Counted from the first letter of the stretch, positions 25,016 to 37,262 are shown. The stretch: 64,000 nucleotides of DNA from Chrysopilus asiliformis (GCA_964034945.1 OZ035960.1:109430324-109494323), one strand, 5' to 3'. Notes: generated by a model from the sequence alone, not told the origin. Program-made: numbers and translations.

Positions 25016-28000
25016 TTAGATTTCCTCAAGAAGAGTGGCAGTTGCTCCTTCAAAATCATGTTCGACAATTTTTTCCCAATCTGGGGATTTAATTCGATAA
25101 ATTCCATGTTTTCCCAAGCTATAGATCGTTGAGTTAGTTGCAATCATATTTGAAAACCACCTGTACCTTTTATGAAATATTATTTAGTAAATTGGACGCA
25201 GTGGAATAAATTCGACTTACGCCGATCCTGGAAAGTTTGGGATCGATTGGAGCTGCATTTGAATGACATCAAAGTTTGCCATGAGTTGGTCATTTGGATA
25301 ATGAAGTATAGTTGATAATATGTACAATATGGATATAGATTTGACTCCCGCGGTGCTAAAAATCAATGGATAATTGTCTTCAAACGTAAAATCATATGTA
25401 GATATGTTTTGCCAAGAATCTCTTGTAACATCGAATGCGTCTATTCCAATTTTAAGAGTTTGGTCTTCATAACTCCGTGTGTATACTATATGGAGTGATC
25501 CTTCTAAAAATTGATACAACAGATATTATTTAACACTACCCCAAAATCTAGAAATTGTACCTGAAACGAAGATATTGAAATAACTATTGCAGCGAGAATC
25601 TGCTAACTTCTTTACAGTTTGAGTTTTAACATCAAAGGATATCATTTCCACGTTTTTATTTTTCGAACCCAGTAAATAAATTTTCCTGTTTAGATGGCAC
25701 GCTTTGTAATTTTCAGTTTCATATGGAAATGGAATTTTGCTCCACGTATCAGTATCTGGATCAAAAATATGGCAAACTTTTGAATGTTCGCCATTATTCA
25801 ATTTTCCTCCAATAATAAATACTTTTGAATCAATCGTCGTTAAAGTAAAGCCGGTTAATTCAATTGGAGATTTTTTTCGTTTTATTTCCAGAGTATCAGG
25901 ATTGAAAATCCAGTAAAAAGATGCACTTTTTTCCATAATGAATATAGAATTTGAGTAATCTTCATAAGGTTCCCCATTTATCTTAGCATTTAAAAAGCAT
26001 TTCATCAATTCATTATTTTTTAATATTAACTCTTCATGGGTGATATGTGGGAGAATAGCATTTAAATATTTCATTTTCATTGGAAATAGCTTAATCAAAT
26101 CAGTACATAAAGATTGTCTGCTCTCATCATATTTAATCCAGTTAATCATAGCCAAATAGAACCCCATTGCTAATTTTTTTTGTATAAATCTAAGAACATT
26201 AGTAAAAAATTTAATAATCTGAAAAAAATAAAAAAAAGGATTATCAAGCCTGGCGAAAATGCGACGGCGACATTTATATAACATGTTCTTAACGCTAAAA
26301 AAATGAATGAAATAACATCCCAGTATATTTTTATGTTACTCAGTCCAACATTATTTTTAGTGGACTTGATATTATGGTTATTTTTACGTAATTTCGTGTC
26401 GCTGATTCTGAATTAGGCACTGGTTTAGCTGGAGCAGCTCTACTTATTGATAGACAGAGGGTGACTTAAAAAGATCGGTGAATGTATGAACCAATTTTTG
26501 AATCATCCACTATATTTCAAAAACTAGAGCGAAACAAGTGGCAATTTTGAAATCGGCGACACAAAATTACAAAAAAAAACTCTAGCATCCTGTTCTGTAA
26601 AAAGGAAAAAACACGGATTTTTTATTAAAAAAAAAATGCACTAAAAAGGAAAAAAATAATTTTTTGGCACTGTGTATCAGAATTGTGTATCAGAAGCGAG
26701 ATAAATATTTTATTTTGCTTTTTATGATTATATCTCGCTTTTATTTCTGATACAGTGCCAAAAAATTATTTTTTCCTTTTTAGTGCATTTTTTAAAATAT
26801 AAGGCCCTATCACAGAATCCGATACGAATGGTTCGGATCGTAAATTCAATGTTGTTGTATAAAACACTAACAACAATATTGAGTTTACGATCCAAATCAT
26901 TCGTATCGGATTCTGTGATAGAGCCTATATTCTTTTCAAAAAAAATTTTTTTTTTAAATATTTAAGTTAAATAGTTATTTTTCTTTAAAATATCTATTGT
27001 TTTAGAGTTGACTAATGGGGGGTTTCATAAAAAATTTTACGACCGCCAAATTAGCAGACGAATTTCAAGCAAAAAAAAGCTTGCTAACTAGATTTAGTGG
27101 CCGCTGAAAGTTTCGTTAAACCTATCATAAGTATCCTTTAAACGTAATTACAAACAGTGATATTTTGGAAGAAAACGTTAAAATGTATTAGTGGAAATGT
27201 GAGGTAATTTTATCAAATTATCGATTAGTATTTTCCGTCCAAAATAAAAGAGTAAAAACTGGTTTTGATTAAAAACAGATATTTTATGAAAATGCTTACC
27301 AGTTGATCACTCAGGCAAAGAAAATCCACATTTTTGGAGATATTAACGATATGATCGGCGACAAATTCATCAATTCCATCAATATTAAATTCCAGAAGTT
27401 CTAAAAAACAGCAATTTTTTTTTTTAAAATCTGCCATTTATGAATCTTATCTTACCAAACAAACACCAAATTTCAATGCAGTTATCATCAGTCAAATTTG
27501 CTGATAAAAATTCGCGGCAATTCTCCACAATGAACTCCATTCTGTAAAAATTGGCTGCTAGAAGAAGGTTTGTGGCATTTTCAGCAGTAAAATTTAACTT
27601 CCCGTGGTAAATGTAGTCTACAATTGATTTAATGGAATCCAACGAATATTTGCTCTCCATTGCAATAACCGCGTTATTAGAGTCTGAATAGGAAATTGTA
27701 CCTAAAATGTTAAAATATTAGCGGTTTTTTCCGTAATTCCTTCACGAATTTAATTCAGAATTTATTTCAGGAATTTTATTAATCTATCGTAGAATAAGTC
27801 AACTTAGCAAAAATTCTCAGAATTTAAATTAATTCCGGTTTCATGAATTTCGATTCTTCATTTTAAACAGACTTAAAAACATTGAGTCTTTTCTTACCCG
27901 CAAACAGATGGTGAAAATATTCAGAGCTTGATGCCAAAACAATTTTATGAGCCGGAATCAAAGTATCCTGTACTTTCAATTGTACATCGCATAGCTAAGA

Positions 28001-28127
28001 ATTTCATGTTTATTATAATAGAAAAAAATGCTTAATTTTTAAAAATGATTCTGACCTTATTACGGTTTTCCTTCAAATTATCAAAAAAATCAATTGAATG
28101 GCGTGAAATGTTATCAATCTCGGCCAT
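25016..28127 (-). CDS. BTB-BACK-Kelch protein, cluster copy B (intact)
   Basis: Seven exons: 28056-28127, 27898-27994, 27456-27701, 27300-27400, 25561-26218, 25221-25503 and 25016-25160. All junctions are GT-AG, phases agree, and the frame is open for 533 residues. The domain order is that of copy A: BTB (exons 2-3, LIPAHKIVLASSSEYFHHLF), BACK-like (DNCIEIWCLF; MINWIKYDESRQSLC), Kelch blades (GFTLTTIDSKVFIIGGKLNN; FDPDTDTWSKIPFPYE) and an ending in ATLLEEI. It is the most divergent copy in exons 4-6, yet exon 2, intron 2 and the start of exon 3 are almost identical to copy C. Exon 6 is shorter because the low-complexity insert of A and C is absent. Intron 4 carries two palindromic elements. 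Likely a Cullin-3 adaptor by family; substrate unknown. Confidence 0.88.
26628..26792. mobile_element. Foldback element, copy 1 (Kelch B intron 4)
   Basis: The arms AAATGCACTAAAAAGGAAAA and TTTTCCTTTTTAGTGCATTT are inverted copies and continue through GGCACTGTGTATCAG / CTGATACAGTGCC to a short AT-rich loop flanked by AGCGAGATAAA and TATCTCGCTT. A related copy lies at 40403-40670. Confidence 0.8.
26802..26926. mobile_element. Palindromic loop-MITE, copy 1 (125 bp)
   Basis: Near-perfect palindrome: arms AGGCCCTATCACAGAATCCG ATACGAATGGTTCGGATCG and complement, around a central GTTGTTGTATAAAACACTAACAAC. It is flanked by ATA on both sides (26799-26801, 26927-26929), which could be a 3-bp target duplication. 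Its centre is in the opposite orientation to that of 42822-42950. Inserted in Kelch B intron 4, 9 bp from the foldback element. Confidence 0.8.
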
Positions 28128-28742
28128 ATTGGTAGTTTGTGCACAAAAGATTTTAAGCTGTTTTCAGAAAGACTATTTAACTCGTTTTCTGATTCTTTCA
28201 ATAGTAATTAAAATTTTCGTTTTTATCAATATGCAAAAAAAAATCCAATCTGTCCTCGTTGAAACTTTCAGAGACTCAACTGAAATGATCGCGACTTTCA
28301 AAAAAAGACGATAAGCGGACTATCGAAATGTCAAATTAGAATTTAGAATTCACCACACTCGTATGGGCTGCGTTTTTTTATTCGCTCAATTAAAGACTAA
28401 ATTAGGCGTGTCTTTTAAATGTTCTTGAGCTGTATAGAACAGTGTTTTCTATACAAGCCGCTGTACCGGCTGCTGTAGTTTGTATGGAAAACGTTATTTT
28501 ATATAACTTAAGAGCATTTTTAAAAAACGCGCTTATTACTGGGTGCATTGATCCAGACCCAGCAAATTTCTAGCGCTAAAAATTAGCGTACAGAACTAAT
28601 GCAATAGCTGCGAAAAAGAGGTTAGCCGAAACCAAGCGTAAGAATTTTATGCAATTGCGGTAAGCATAATTGTGGTTCTTCTCTAAAACTAGATGGATTA
28701 TGACTTTATCGAACTTTAGGGGACGGTCGAAATGATGTAGCT
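28128..28742 (-). repeat. 5' flank of Kelch copy B, duplicate of 22142-22782
   Basis: Partner of the copy A flank. The A flank has a short extra stretch (GATTTTTACGTAGAAAAAGA region) missing here. Similarity ends after GATGATGTAGCT. Confidence 0.85.
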
Positions 28743-30105
28743 CTAAAATATTGTAAAAGTCATTTATATCAGACAACATTCTTCCTCTGATTTCATTGCA
28801 TTACAACTTCGAGAAGTAAACTTTAAGCACCAAATATATGACGGCGTCGTCGTCGTAGGAGTGCACACAGTTCTATAGGAGTGCACACAGATGGAGTCGC
28901 CGTCGATGTCGTCATCACCGTAATTTTAGCCAAAATCTTAATTTTTACATCGTGGCGCATTGCCAGGGGGCGGAACATTCAAATGTAAAAGTAAAATTTA
29001 GCAATAACAAGTCGCGTAGGGGCGTAAAAAGACAGTTTGGTAAATATGCAAACATAATACGACTTGTTGAAAATAAATGTATTCTAGCAGCGTTTTGAAA
29101 TTTAATGATTCACAAAATTCAAATTTTTTGTGACACTTAGCTACACGCCATATGTTCCACTTGGCGTTGGGCGACGGTGACGCCATCATATGTTTGGGGC
29201 TACTTGCGATCTGAAATGTCGAAGTTGAGCGGCAATTAACTTTGCGCTGTTAAAATTGATACTTTTTATTTAAATCACAGATTTGTTTGTGTGTGTGGGG
29301 AATAAGTATTTTACGAAAAACAGTAGGTGTGGTTATATCGATGCTTAATTTTCGCCACTGGCTTTCTAAGCGACGGTATAAATTCTTAAGCGTCGCTAAA
29401 GAGCCAAAAAAGTGCTACTTTTAGCTGCCGCTTAATATTAGCAACATTTGACACCTGTCAAACGTTGTGTCTTTGGTTGTAGAATTTTGGATGAAGTGAT
29501 ACCTAAAAACGTAAATTATACATTTTCAACTTCTTGGAAAATGGTTTCTACTTAATTCGAGACAACAGCCAAAGTTTTCAGTAGATGAAGTTGAGTTTTC
29601 CTAGCAACAGACACAGTCTAATATTTGCAATAAAAATTGTCTTTTTTAAATCTTTTAAGCCATGGCTAAGTAAGCATCGACATAAACTCGCCTAGTGACA
29701 TATTTAAGTTGAAAACAAATGAAAGGAATGTGTTTAATGATTGAAAATATTTTCCACTCAAATGTTTTAGCTAGTAAATGTAAATGCCAAGGTTAACCAA
29801 TAAAGTTTACTTTATTTTCAGTTTTGGCAATCATCTATTTGAACCTAGACGAACCCAACCGTAACTTTATTTAAACATAAAAAAAGCACGCATGGCAATC
29901 CCATTTGGCTTTCGGGAATTTTTCAATTTGACATTCCGGCAAGGGAATTTTTTCATTTTGACATTTCGACAAGGAAATTTGAACATTTATCGGCCTGCCT
30001 GAATGTGAAAATTTCAAGTCCTGAAAAATTGTGAGAAGTGTGAATATTTTTAGACTTCGCCGCTTCGTCGGATGATTGTGGTTTTAAATTAAATAATATT
30101 TAATT
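28743..30105. other. Intergenic between Kelch B and mRpL45
   Basis: No gene recognised. It contains CGTCGT/GACGGC-rich sequence near 28840-28920 with a duplicated GGAGTGCACACAG phrase. The last few hundred bases before 30106 should contain the mRpL45 promoter. The phrases GACATTCCGGCAAGGGAATT and GACATTTCGACAAGGAAATT near 29931-29980 are a short imperfect direct repeat. Confidence 0.4.
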
Positions 30106-31175
30106 ATGGCATTTGTTGGTTCATCGGCGATTCGGAGTGCACGAGTTCTGCAGGTAAAAAGATGAAATTTTTCACTATTTCCACCTATTAAGCGTTTAAT
30201 TTATACGAAAAGAACGTACATCCTGGGATTCTGTCGATTGTCCAGGACCCCAACTTGCAGCAAGTTCGACACCGTATAACCAAACATTGGGCGCCGAAGT
30301 GGAAGAAGCTCCGCGCCCAGAAGGTCGTCGAAGTAGAACTACCAGACTTCCATGAGAAATTCGAAGATTTATCTCAAGACGTGATCCGTAGTCGAATGAA
30401 GCAAAAGGGGATTCTACCGCCTCGTCCGTGGTTGGAGAGACCTTTCCACATCAGTTGCACGGGGGGGATTTTTGAGCCTTATGTGCCTCCTGAAGGTGAC
30501 GGGAAGAAGTCCTTTATTTCCACATCAGGCGCCAAGCAAAAAATTGAGTTTCTGGAGAAGAAATCAAAAAGTATGATGGCAGTGCGGAAGATTCGAAGCT
30601 ACGAAGAGGATTTCGATACTGACCTGTTTGCGCAGGCTGCCCAGGATATCTACATAAAAGCTCACGAGACGATGGCTAAGAAAGATAAGTACGCTCTTCG
30701 AGAGTTTATTACAGAGCGCGCCTATCCCGAAATGATGCACAACGTCAAGGATAAGACGATCCATTGGAAGTTCCTCAAATCGTTGGAGCCTCCACGCGTT
30801 GTTCATGCCAGGTGCACAGACATAATCTCGAAGGAGAATTTAATGAGTCAGGTCACAGTTCGTTTCCATACGCAGCAACTGTTGGCGATTTACGATCGGT
30901 TTGGGCGGTTGATGCACGGAAGTGAAATCCTGGCCAAGGATGTGTTGGAGTATGTCGTATTTGAGAAGCACATTTCGAATGAGTATGGGATTTGGCGATT
31001 GCATGACAAAATCGTCCCGGATTGGTTGCCACCGAAAGAACCAGCTCCCATCACATTTAGAGTTGACGACGAAGTACAGGAAGCTGCTGTCATTGAGCCG
31101 GCGAAAGTGGAGAAAGTTGAACAGATTGAAGCGGGAAAAGAGCAAAAAACCGATGACAAACTTATTGCTTCTTAG
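30106..31175 (+). CDS. mRpL45: Mitochondrial ribosomal protein L45
   Basis: Two exons, 30106-30153 and 30213-31175, joined in frame across a 59-bp GT-AG intron, encode 336 residues. Exon 1 (MAFVGSSAIRSARVLQ) supplies a basic, hydroxylated N-terminus consistent with mitochondrial import. Family landmarks include KHWAPKWKKLRAQKV, ILPPRPWLERPFHISCTGGI, FEPYVPPEGDGK, KKSKSMMAVRKIRSYEEDF, ERAYPEMMHNVKDKTIHWKF and VLEYVVFEKHISNEYGIWRL. The C-terminal two thirds form a Tim44-like fold, and IVPDWLPPKEPAP closes the conserved part before an acidic, lysine-rich tail. The protein is a large-subunit component near the exit tunnel that helps attach the mitoribosome to the inner membrane. AATAAA at 31220-31225 is the likely poly(A) signal. 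The gene lies between two Kelch copies on the opposite strand and has no functional link to them. Confidence 0.96.
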
Positions 31176-31219
31176 GCCTTTATTTGGATGTAGTTCAGAT
31201 ATTTTGTTAGGAATTTGAT

Positions 31220-31225
31220 AATAAA
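31220..31225 (+). terminator. Poly(A) signal of mRpL45
   Basis: AATAAA 45 bp after the mRpL45 stop codon, the nearest consensus hexamer. Confidence 0.6.
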
Positions 31226-31479
31226 TAACATTAAACTAATGCCTCATTTTACTACTTCAAAACCGTTTTTCTTTTGATTTTTTTTAGAGTTTCTATATAC
31301 TACATCCCGCTTAGCAGCACAAATTTTCCGAGCCCGATGGATGTTCTCTAAAGCGGTCTCGGCTGTTTATATCCTTGATGCCTTTGAGATATTTTTTACG
31401 GACCTTTTAACCCCAGAATTGGATTCAGCAATTCCAACAACCATATTTTACCAACGGGCGGGATATATTTTGCGTTGAG

Positions 31480-32097
31480 TTCGAACGCGAATGACACATA
31501 GATGACGATGTCGTGAAAATGTAAAAGCGACACTTCTTTCTACACTTTACTGTTACCTTTTTACACTTTTTTTTAGCGCAAAAGTTTGCAAATCACAAAT
31601 ATGTCGAGAGAATCGGGAAACGTCGCAAGTACATTCGAAAAATTCAGTTTGCGTCGGTTTTGGGAAGTGAAACACGTTTCAATTTCTTTTTGTTTTCAAA
31701 TAGGTGCTTGTTTTGAATTTCTAGATATATCCACTCTTGCAGATTAAAATTAAAGAATTTAGAAAAAAATTAACTTTTAGAAGGTAGGTCAGGAAAGAAT
31801 AAAAATTCAATATAACTTTCCATTGGATTTTGATGTATGGAAGAGTTTTATTGAATTGGACGCTGATTGTCATGCTCTTTTTCTTTGTAATTTTTTTAGT
31901 TTTTTTTCGAAAAAATCGCAGAAAAATTTTCGGTTTGCGAGGTTGAATCCAGAAGCAAAGGTAAAAATTAACTGTAAACGAGACTTAAATACTCGAAAAG
32001 CGATACAGAAAATTTATTTCACAGTTCATATTTATTTTCTTGAATAAAAATTTTTAATCTAAAGCCGGTGTAGACTTGCTCAATATAAAGTAAAATT
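31480..32097 (-). repeat. 3' flank shared by Kelch copies C and A
   Basis: This sequence downstream of copy C closely matches 18370-18960 downstream of copy A. Shared phrases include TTTTTTTAGCGCAAAAGTT, CAGTTTGCGTCGGTTTTG and GTCGTATCG-like stretches, and the GGATTTTGATGTATGGAAGA segment. It marks the extent of the duplicated unit beyond the coding exons. Minus-strand AATAAA at 32031-32036 is a plausible poly(A) signal for copy C. Confidence 0.75.
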
Positions 32098-34338
32098 TTA
32101 TTTTAGAAAAGTCGCCCTAGCTCCTGCACAGTTGTGCTTCACTATAATTTCCCAATTCGGATAATTGAAACGGTGAATTCCTTCAGGTGAAAATGCATAA
32201 ACATTTGAATTCGTTGCGACCATATTTGAAAAATACGCCATCCTTCAAATAAAATATTTTTGATGTAAAAGATACAAGTGCAAAAAAACAATTATATTTT
32301 TACTTACTTAACTGGAACGTTAAATTGCATGTGATTTTCCATAACATCGTACAATGCTATGAATTTATTTTTTTCGTGATGGTATAACCTCGTTGCTAAA
32401 ACATCTGAGATATCTTTAGACATTGTGAAATTATTGATAACAAATAATGGTTGATAACATTTAGTAGGTGGTTTTTCTTCTGTTTCCGTAGCAGGTCGTT
32501 TTCTGGGAACCGAAAATGTGGGATTATGTAGAAAGTCAAAGTTGAATGAACCATAATTATTGCTCTCAAATTTTTCACAAGATTGAATTTCTGTAAAATC
32601 ATAGCCACCAGATATATTATTGACGATCTGGAATTCTATTCTAGTTAATGCTTCCCAAGAGTTATTGACCACATCAAATACGTCGATTTCAAGTTTCAGA
32701 GCATTTACTTTATTTCTTCGCATGTATATTAGATGAATAAAACCATCTAAAAACGATAAAATTATTTAAAATTTCACAATGTAATAAACGTACCTGTAAC
32801 GGCGATATTAAAATAAGTTTTGCAGAGAGGAGCTGGTAATTTTGTGATATCTTGAGTTTTAATATCAAAAACAATCATTTCTACGTTTTCATTTTTCAGA
32901 CCCAGCAAATAAAGTTTTTCGTTTAACTGACACGATTTATAATTTTCAGTTTCATATGGAAATGGAATTTTGGTCCACTTATCAGTATCTGGCTCAATAA
33001 TATAGCAAAATTTTGAATATTCGCCATTTTTCGATTTTCCTCCAATAATAAACACTTTTGAATCAATTGTCGTTAAAGTAAAACCGGTTAATTCAATTGA
33101 AAATGTTTTTGTTTTTAATTCCATCGTATCAGGTTTGAAAATTCTATAGAAATTGGCACCTTCCTCAATAATGAAAATGGAATTTGAACAATTTTCCAAA
33201 AGTATCACATTTGTGGCATCTAAAAGCCATTTAAGCAATTCGACATTTTCTGTTATTAACTTCTCATCGGTGATTTGGTTGAGAATAGTCTTTACATATT
33301 TTACCGGAAACAGTTTAACTAGTTCAGTACATAAATATTTTCTGCTCTCATCATATTTAATCCAATTAATCATAGCCAAATAGAAACTCTTTGCTGATAC
33401 TTGCTCTATAAATTTGAGAGTGCCTTTAAAAAATGTTAAAATCTGCAAAAAGTGAAAACAAAAAAAGACTATTGTTTCAATTAAAATTGATGATTTTGAG
33501 AGAAACTTACATGGTTTTCGTTGAGATCAAGAAACTGCTGATGGTTGGAAATATGTATGATGTGTTCAGAAATGAAGTTTTCAATTTTGTCAGCATTCAA
33601 ATTCATAAGTTCTTAAAAAAAATTGACTTAAAACAGTTGGGAATTTAAAAACTGACTCGATACTACCAAATAAACACCACATTTCAATGCAGTTGTCCTC
33701 CGTGATATTTTCTGTTAGATATTTGCGACATTCATCTTTAATGAATTCAAATCCATAAAATTCGGCCGCTTCTAGTAGATTCATGACATTTTCAACAGTA
33801 AAATTCAACTTTCCGTAGTAAATATAGTCTACAATTGATTTAATGGAATCCAACGAATATTTGCTCTCCATTGCAATAACCGCGTTATTAGAGTCTGAAT
33901 AGGAAATTGCACCTAAAATGTTAAAATATTAGCGGTTTTTTCCATAATTCCTTCACGAATTTAATTCAGAATTTATTTCAGGAATTTTATTAATCTATCG
34001 TAGAATAAGTCCACTTAGCAAAAATTTTCAGAATATAAATTAATTCCGATTTCATGAATTTCGATTCTTCAGTTTAAACAGACTTAAAAACATTGAGTCT
34101 TTTCTTACCCGCAAACAGATGGTGAAAATATTCAGAGCTTGATGCCAAAACAATTTTATGAGCCGGAATCAAAGTATCCTGTACTTTCAATTGTACATCG
34201 CATAGCTAAGAATTTCATGTTTATTATAATAGAAAAAATTGCTTAATTTTTAAAAATGATTCTGACCTTATTACGGGTTTCCTTTAAATTATCAAAAAAA
34301 TCAATTGAATGGCGTGAAATGTTATCAATCTCGGCCAT
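32098..34338 (-). CDS. BTB-BACK-Kelch protein, cluster copy C (intact)
   Basis: Seven exons: 34267-34338, 34109-34205, 33667-33912, 33511-33611, 32794-33442, 32308-32746 and 32098-32242. Phases agree and the frame is open for 582 residues ending AGARATFLK. The BTB segment (VQLKVQDTLIPAHKIVLASS, then SLDSIKSIVDYIYYGKLNFT) is followed by a BACK-like region (DNCIEMWCLF; MINWIKYDESRKYLC) and Kelch blades (GFTLTTIDSKVFIIGGKSKN; IEPDTDKWTKIPFPYE; FDVVNNSWEAL). Exons 3-6 are very close to copy A, whereas exon 2 and intron 2 are close to copy B. The last splice, PVK|MAYFSNMVATNS, uses donor GTTAA|GTAAGT, which overlaps an in-frame TAA; reading through without splicing would end the protein at PVK. 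The unshifted last exon shows what copy A has lost. Predicted Cullin-3 adaptor by family; substrate unknown. Confidence 0.88.
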
Positions 34339-35092
34339 ATCGGTAGTTTGTGCACAAAAGAAAGATTTTTACGTAGAAAGACAATAGAGTTTAAAAAAAG
34401 CTGTTTTCAGAAAGACTACTTGACTCGTTTTGTGATTCTTTCTATAGTAATTTTCGTTTTTATTAATATGCAAAGTATTAATAAAAATCTCTGCTCGGCG
34501 AGACTTTCAGAGACTTTCAAATGATCGAGACTTTTAAAAAATGACGAGCTGACGATCAAGATGTTTAATTTGAATTTAAAATATGGCCACATTCATACGA
34601 TCCGCGTTCTTTTAATCGCTCCATAAAAGATTGAATTAATGAAATATATCATGACATCTGTAAAATTAAAAATGATAACAAATGGACTTTCGTTTAGAAA
34701 AATCATACGTTTAATATCTGTAATCCGGAGTTAAACTGCATTATGCTCGGTTTTTTGATAATCGGGTTTTTTTGTAGTTTCTCATACAGAACTTTCGCCA
34801 AAATTTCTTACCGGGTGATAGTTTTTGAATGGAATAAATCACACCATTATGTAGAATTGTTACGGTATGACAACACATGATTTCAACAAATGTTTGCCGT
34901 AGTTTAAATTACAAATTCAATAACATTTCATAAAAGTTATAAAATCTAATCCATCAACACACAAAATCACAAAACTAGACTTGTTGGACCATTTTCATTT
35001 GAAAAATCGAAATGTTGCCAACTTGAAATTTTAATTTAGGGGATATATTTAGATATTTTGAGCTTTGATAAGCTAATCTAGCAAATATTACC
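34339..35092. other. 5' flank of Kelch copy C
   Basis: The first 300 bp resemble the A and B flanks but are much more diverged. The remainder is unique AT-rich sequence in which I see no gene. Confidence 0.5.
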
Positions 35093-35100
35093 GTATAGTA

Positions 35101-35578
35101 TAGGTTTGCCAGATGATCACGATAAAAAATCGGGATATTTTTTTGTGATACCGGCCTGAAAAAAAAACCATATGGATTTGATTTTCTACTTCTGTTTTTG
35201 GACGTTAGATCTTTCTGATTAGAATTTTGTGTCTAGTGTAAATATTGCTAAACATAATAACGGGTTAGAAAAATCGACCAACAGTTAAATAATAGCAATC
35301 ACTGCACAAAACGCATCTACACTAACAATCGAACGAAAAATTCTGAAAATATCAATTCAGCCATGAAGGTTTTAACGTTTCTTGTAAGTATATGTAATGA
35401 ATGAACTAAAAGGTAGGTTTCATAAAACCAAAATTGGTCAAGGAGCATGTGTTCGAAAATCGGGACAAATGGCTGTCTCCAAGACCCTTTTGGGGACGCC
35501 GGGACAATAGGCTTGAAATCGGGACAATAGGCTTGAAATCGGGACAATCCCGATTAATCGGGACGAATGGCAATCCTA
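35101..35578. mobile_element. hAT-like MITE (478 bp)
   Basis: Ends TAGGTTTGCCAGATGATCACG-like and CGAATGGCAATCCTA are imperfect inverted copies. A perfect 8-bp duplication GTATAGTA flanks it (35093-35100, 35579-35586). The right part has a tandem phrase, GGGACAATAGGCTTGAAATC, repeated two to three times. Confidence 0.8.
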
Positions 35579-35586
35579 GTATAGTA

Positions 35587-36559
35587 AGAAAATCATTGAA
35601 AGAGTTAAGGAGGTCGCAGTTTGTATAAGACGAAAATCGATCGATGAAAATTGTGGATTATGGTACAAAGTAAATACTCGATTTCTCGGCCATTTAAATC
35701 ACTAGAACTCTAGTTTTCTGTCCACCTTCGTATCGAGAATTTATTAAGATATAACCCAAGGGCCAGTTTAATGACTTATCCTTGTCGGAAAGCTAGCTAC
35801 TTGGATTGATACCTTGCAATAAAATTCCATGCAGAGGGAAATTGTTCTTTTCGTAATTTGTTATTGGGTGTCTTCAATATACGTTTCTGTGCAATTTTAC
35901 CAGTTAGTTAAAGACTTATATTCCCTCAGCAATAGACCGCTAACTAAAAATATAATGCGTTATGTGTAATATCTAAGTATAAGTAACGCGTATAAGTAAC
36001 GCATGGAATGCGGATTTAATGAAATTAGCTAACCATCAAGAAAACAAACGAAAATGTGAAATGAAAAATTTCTTTAATAAAAAAATGGAAAACAAAAGAA
36101 AAAATGAGACATTTTTTATTAATTAAAACAGTTCTAATGCAAACTATCACTTTGAAATCTACTTTTTTGATGCAAAAATATGTCTTTAAGTTCAAGATCT
36201 AAGGTTATCTCACTTATTCTACATACTCCACACAATAAACTTTTGAAAATCGCAACAAAAAAGAATTGATTCGGCACACTAGAATACTACCTTAAACAAA
36301 TTTTTGTGTGATTCAATTGCCAGCGACAATTTTCGGAATACCTCCCTTGCTTCTGTATTCTGTGGATAAAACGTTAGGATTTATAATCCGTTAGGACTTA
36401 TAAGCCGTTAAGTTCACGGCAGTGTTAGTTCATGGCAGTTGGGGAATTCAGTTATAGATTGGGGGTCGAGTTTTTATAATTAATAAGAAAATTTAAAACT
36501 TGTTGGAAACAAAAAGGCAAACTACGCAGGAAGTTACTTGGGAACAAAGTAGTCTCGAA
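35587..36559. other. Intergenic, nothing recognised
   Basis: AT-rich sequence with a short direct repeat GTATAAGTAACGC near 35976-36004. No protein or RNA gene is recognised. Confidence 0.4.
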
Positions 36560-37262
36560 ATGGAGGATTCGAATTTTAATCAAGAGTTTGCTGAAGCAGA
36601 AAATTTTCTTGTTGAGCCATTGAGATGTACCAACAGCATTTTGGGATCTAATATTCGAAATTGGATGCATCGACAAAACATATCGATCAGTGCTACAAAC
36701 GAACTTTTGAAAATCTTAAACCAGGCTGGCGCCGATGTTGCACAATGTTACGAAGCCCTCGTTTACAATCAAGGTAAAATATTTATCTGGCAACGAAGGC
36801 GTTTTTCAACTACATCCTTTTTGTATCTTAGGGTATTCTACGTCCTTCGCTGCTACAGCTATGGAAGTTTTTAATGATAATGAGATCTCAGAGTAATTTA
36901 TTGGATCTCTAGAATTTGGAGCGAATAGAAGTTCGGACATTCAAATAATAATAGACGAGGCTGTGAAAATTGTTTACGATAAAAGAGAATATTCTCCGGC
37001 TCGTCGTCGGAGAAATTTTAGAAGATTGTGCGTCGCCGGCCTGGCCAAAGACCCGCAGGATAAAATACAGGAAAGTTTTTCTAATTATGAAGAGGACTCA
37101 GTTAGCTGCGAAGAGGATTTACCTGGAAAGGAATTGCAGGGAAAAAAATCGTTGGAGGACAAAAAGATTTTTTCACATTTTGTTTTTAGTAATACATATA
37201 AACATTATCTCCAAACCGGCGTATGTAAAGGTTCTTCAGACTTGCCTAGGGAAATCCCATAA
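36560..37262 (+). pseudogene. Unrecognised two-exon gene interrupted by a stop
   Basis: The frame begins MEDSNFNQEFAEAENFLVEP and continues through ILGSNIRNWMHRQNISISAT to an intron-like gap (36774-36831, AAG|GTAAAA ... TATCTTAG|G). It resumes in phase as GYSTSFAATAMEVFNDNEIS, meets TAA at 36894-36896, and then stays open in the same frame to 37262. The downstream part includes VKIVYDKREYSPARRRRNFR and an acidic stretch. The open frame on both sides of one stop suggests a recently broken gene, or separate exons of one gene. The phrase NWMHRQNISISATNELLKIL resembles a short helical segment seen in some transposon-associated insect proteins, but I cannot name the family. Confidence 0.4.

Noticed and set aside
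30564..31218. Minus-strand and alternative-frame open frames over mRpL45
   Set aside because: Shadows of a strongly conserved coding sequence in another frame.
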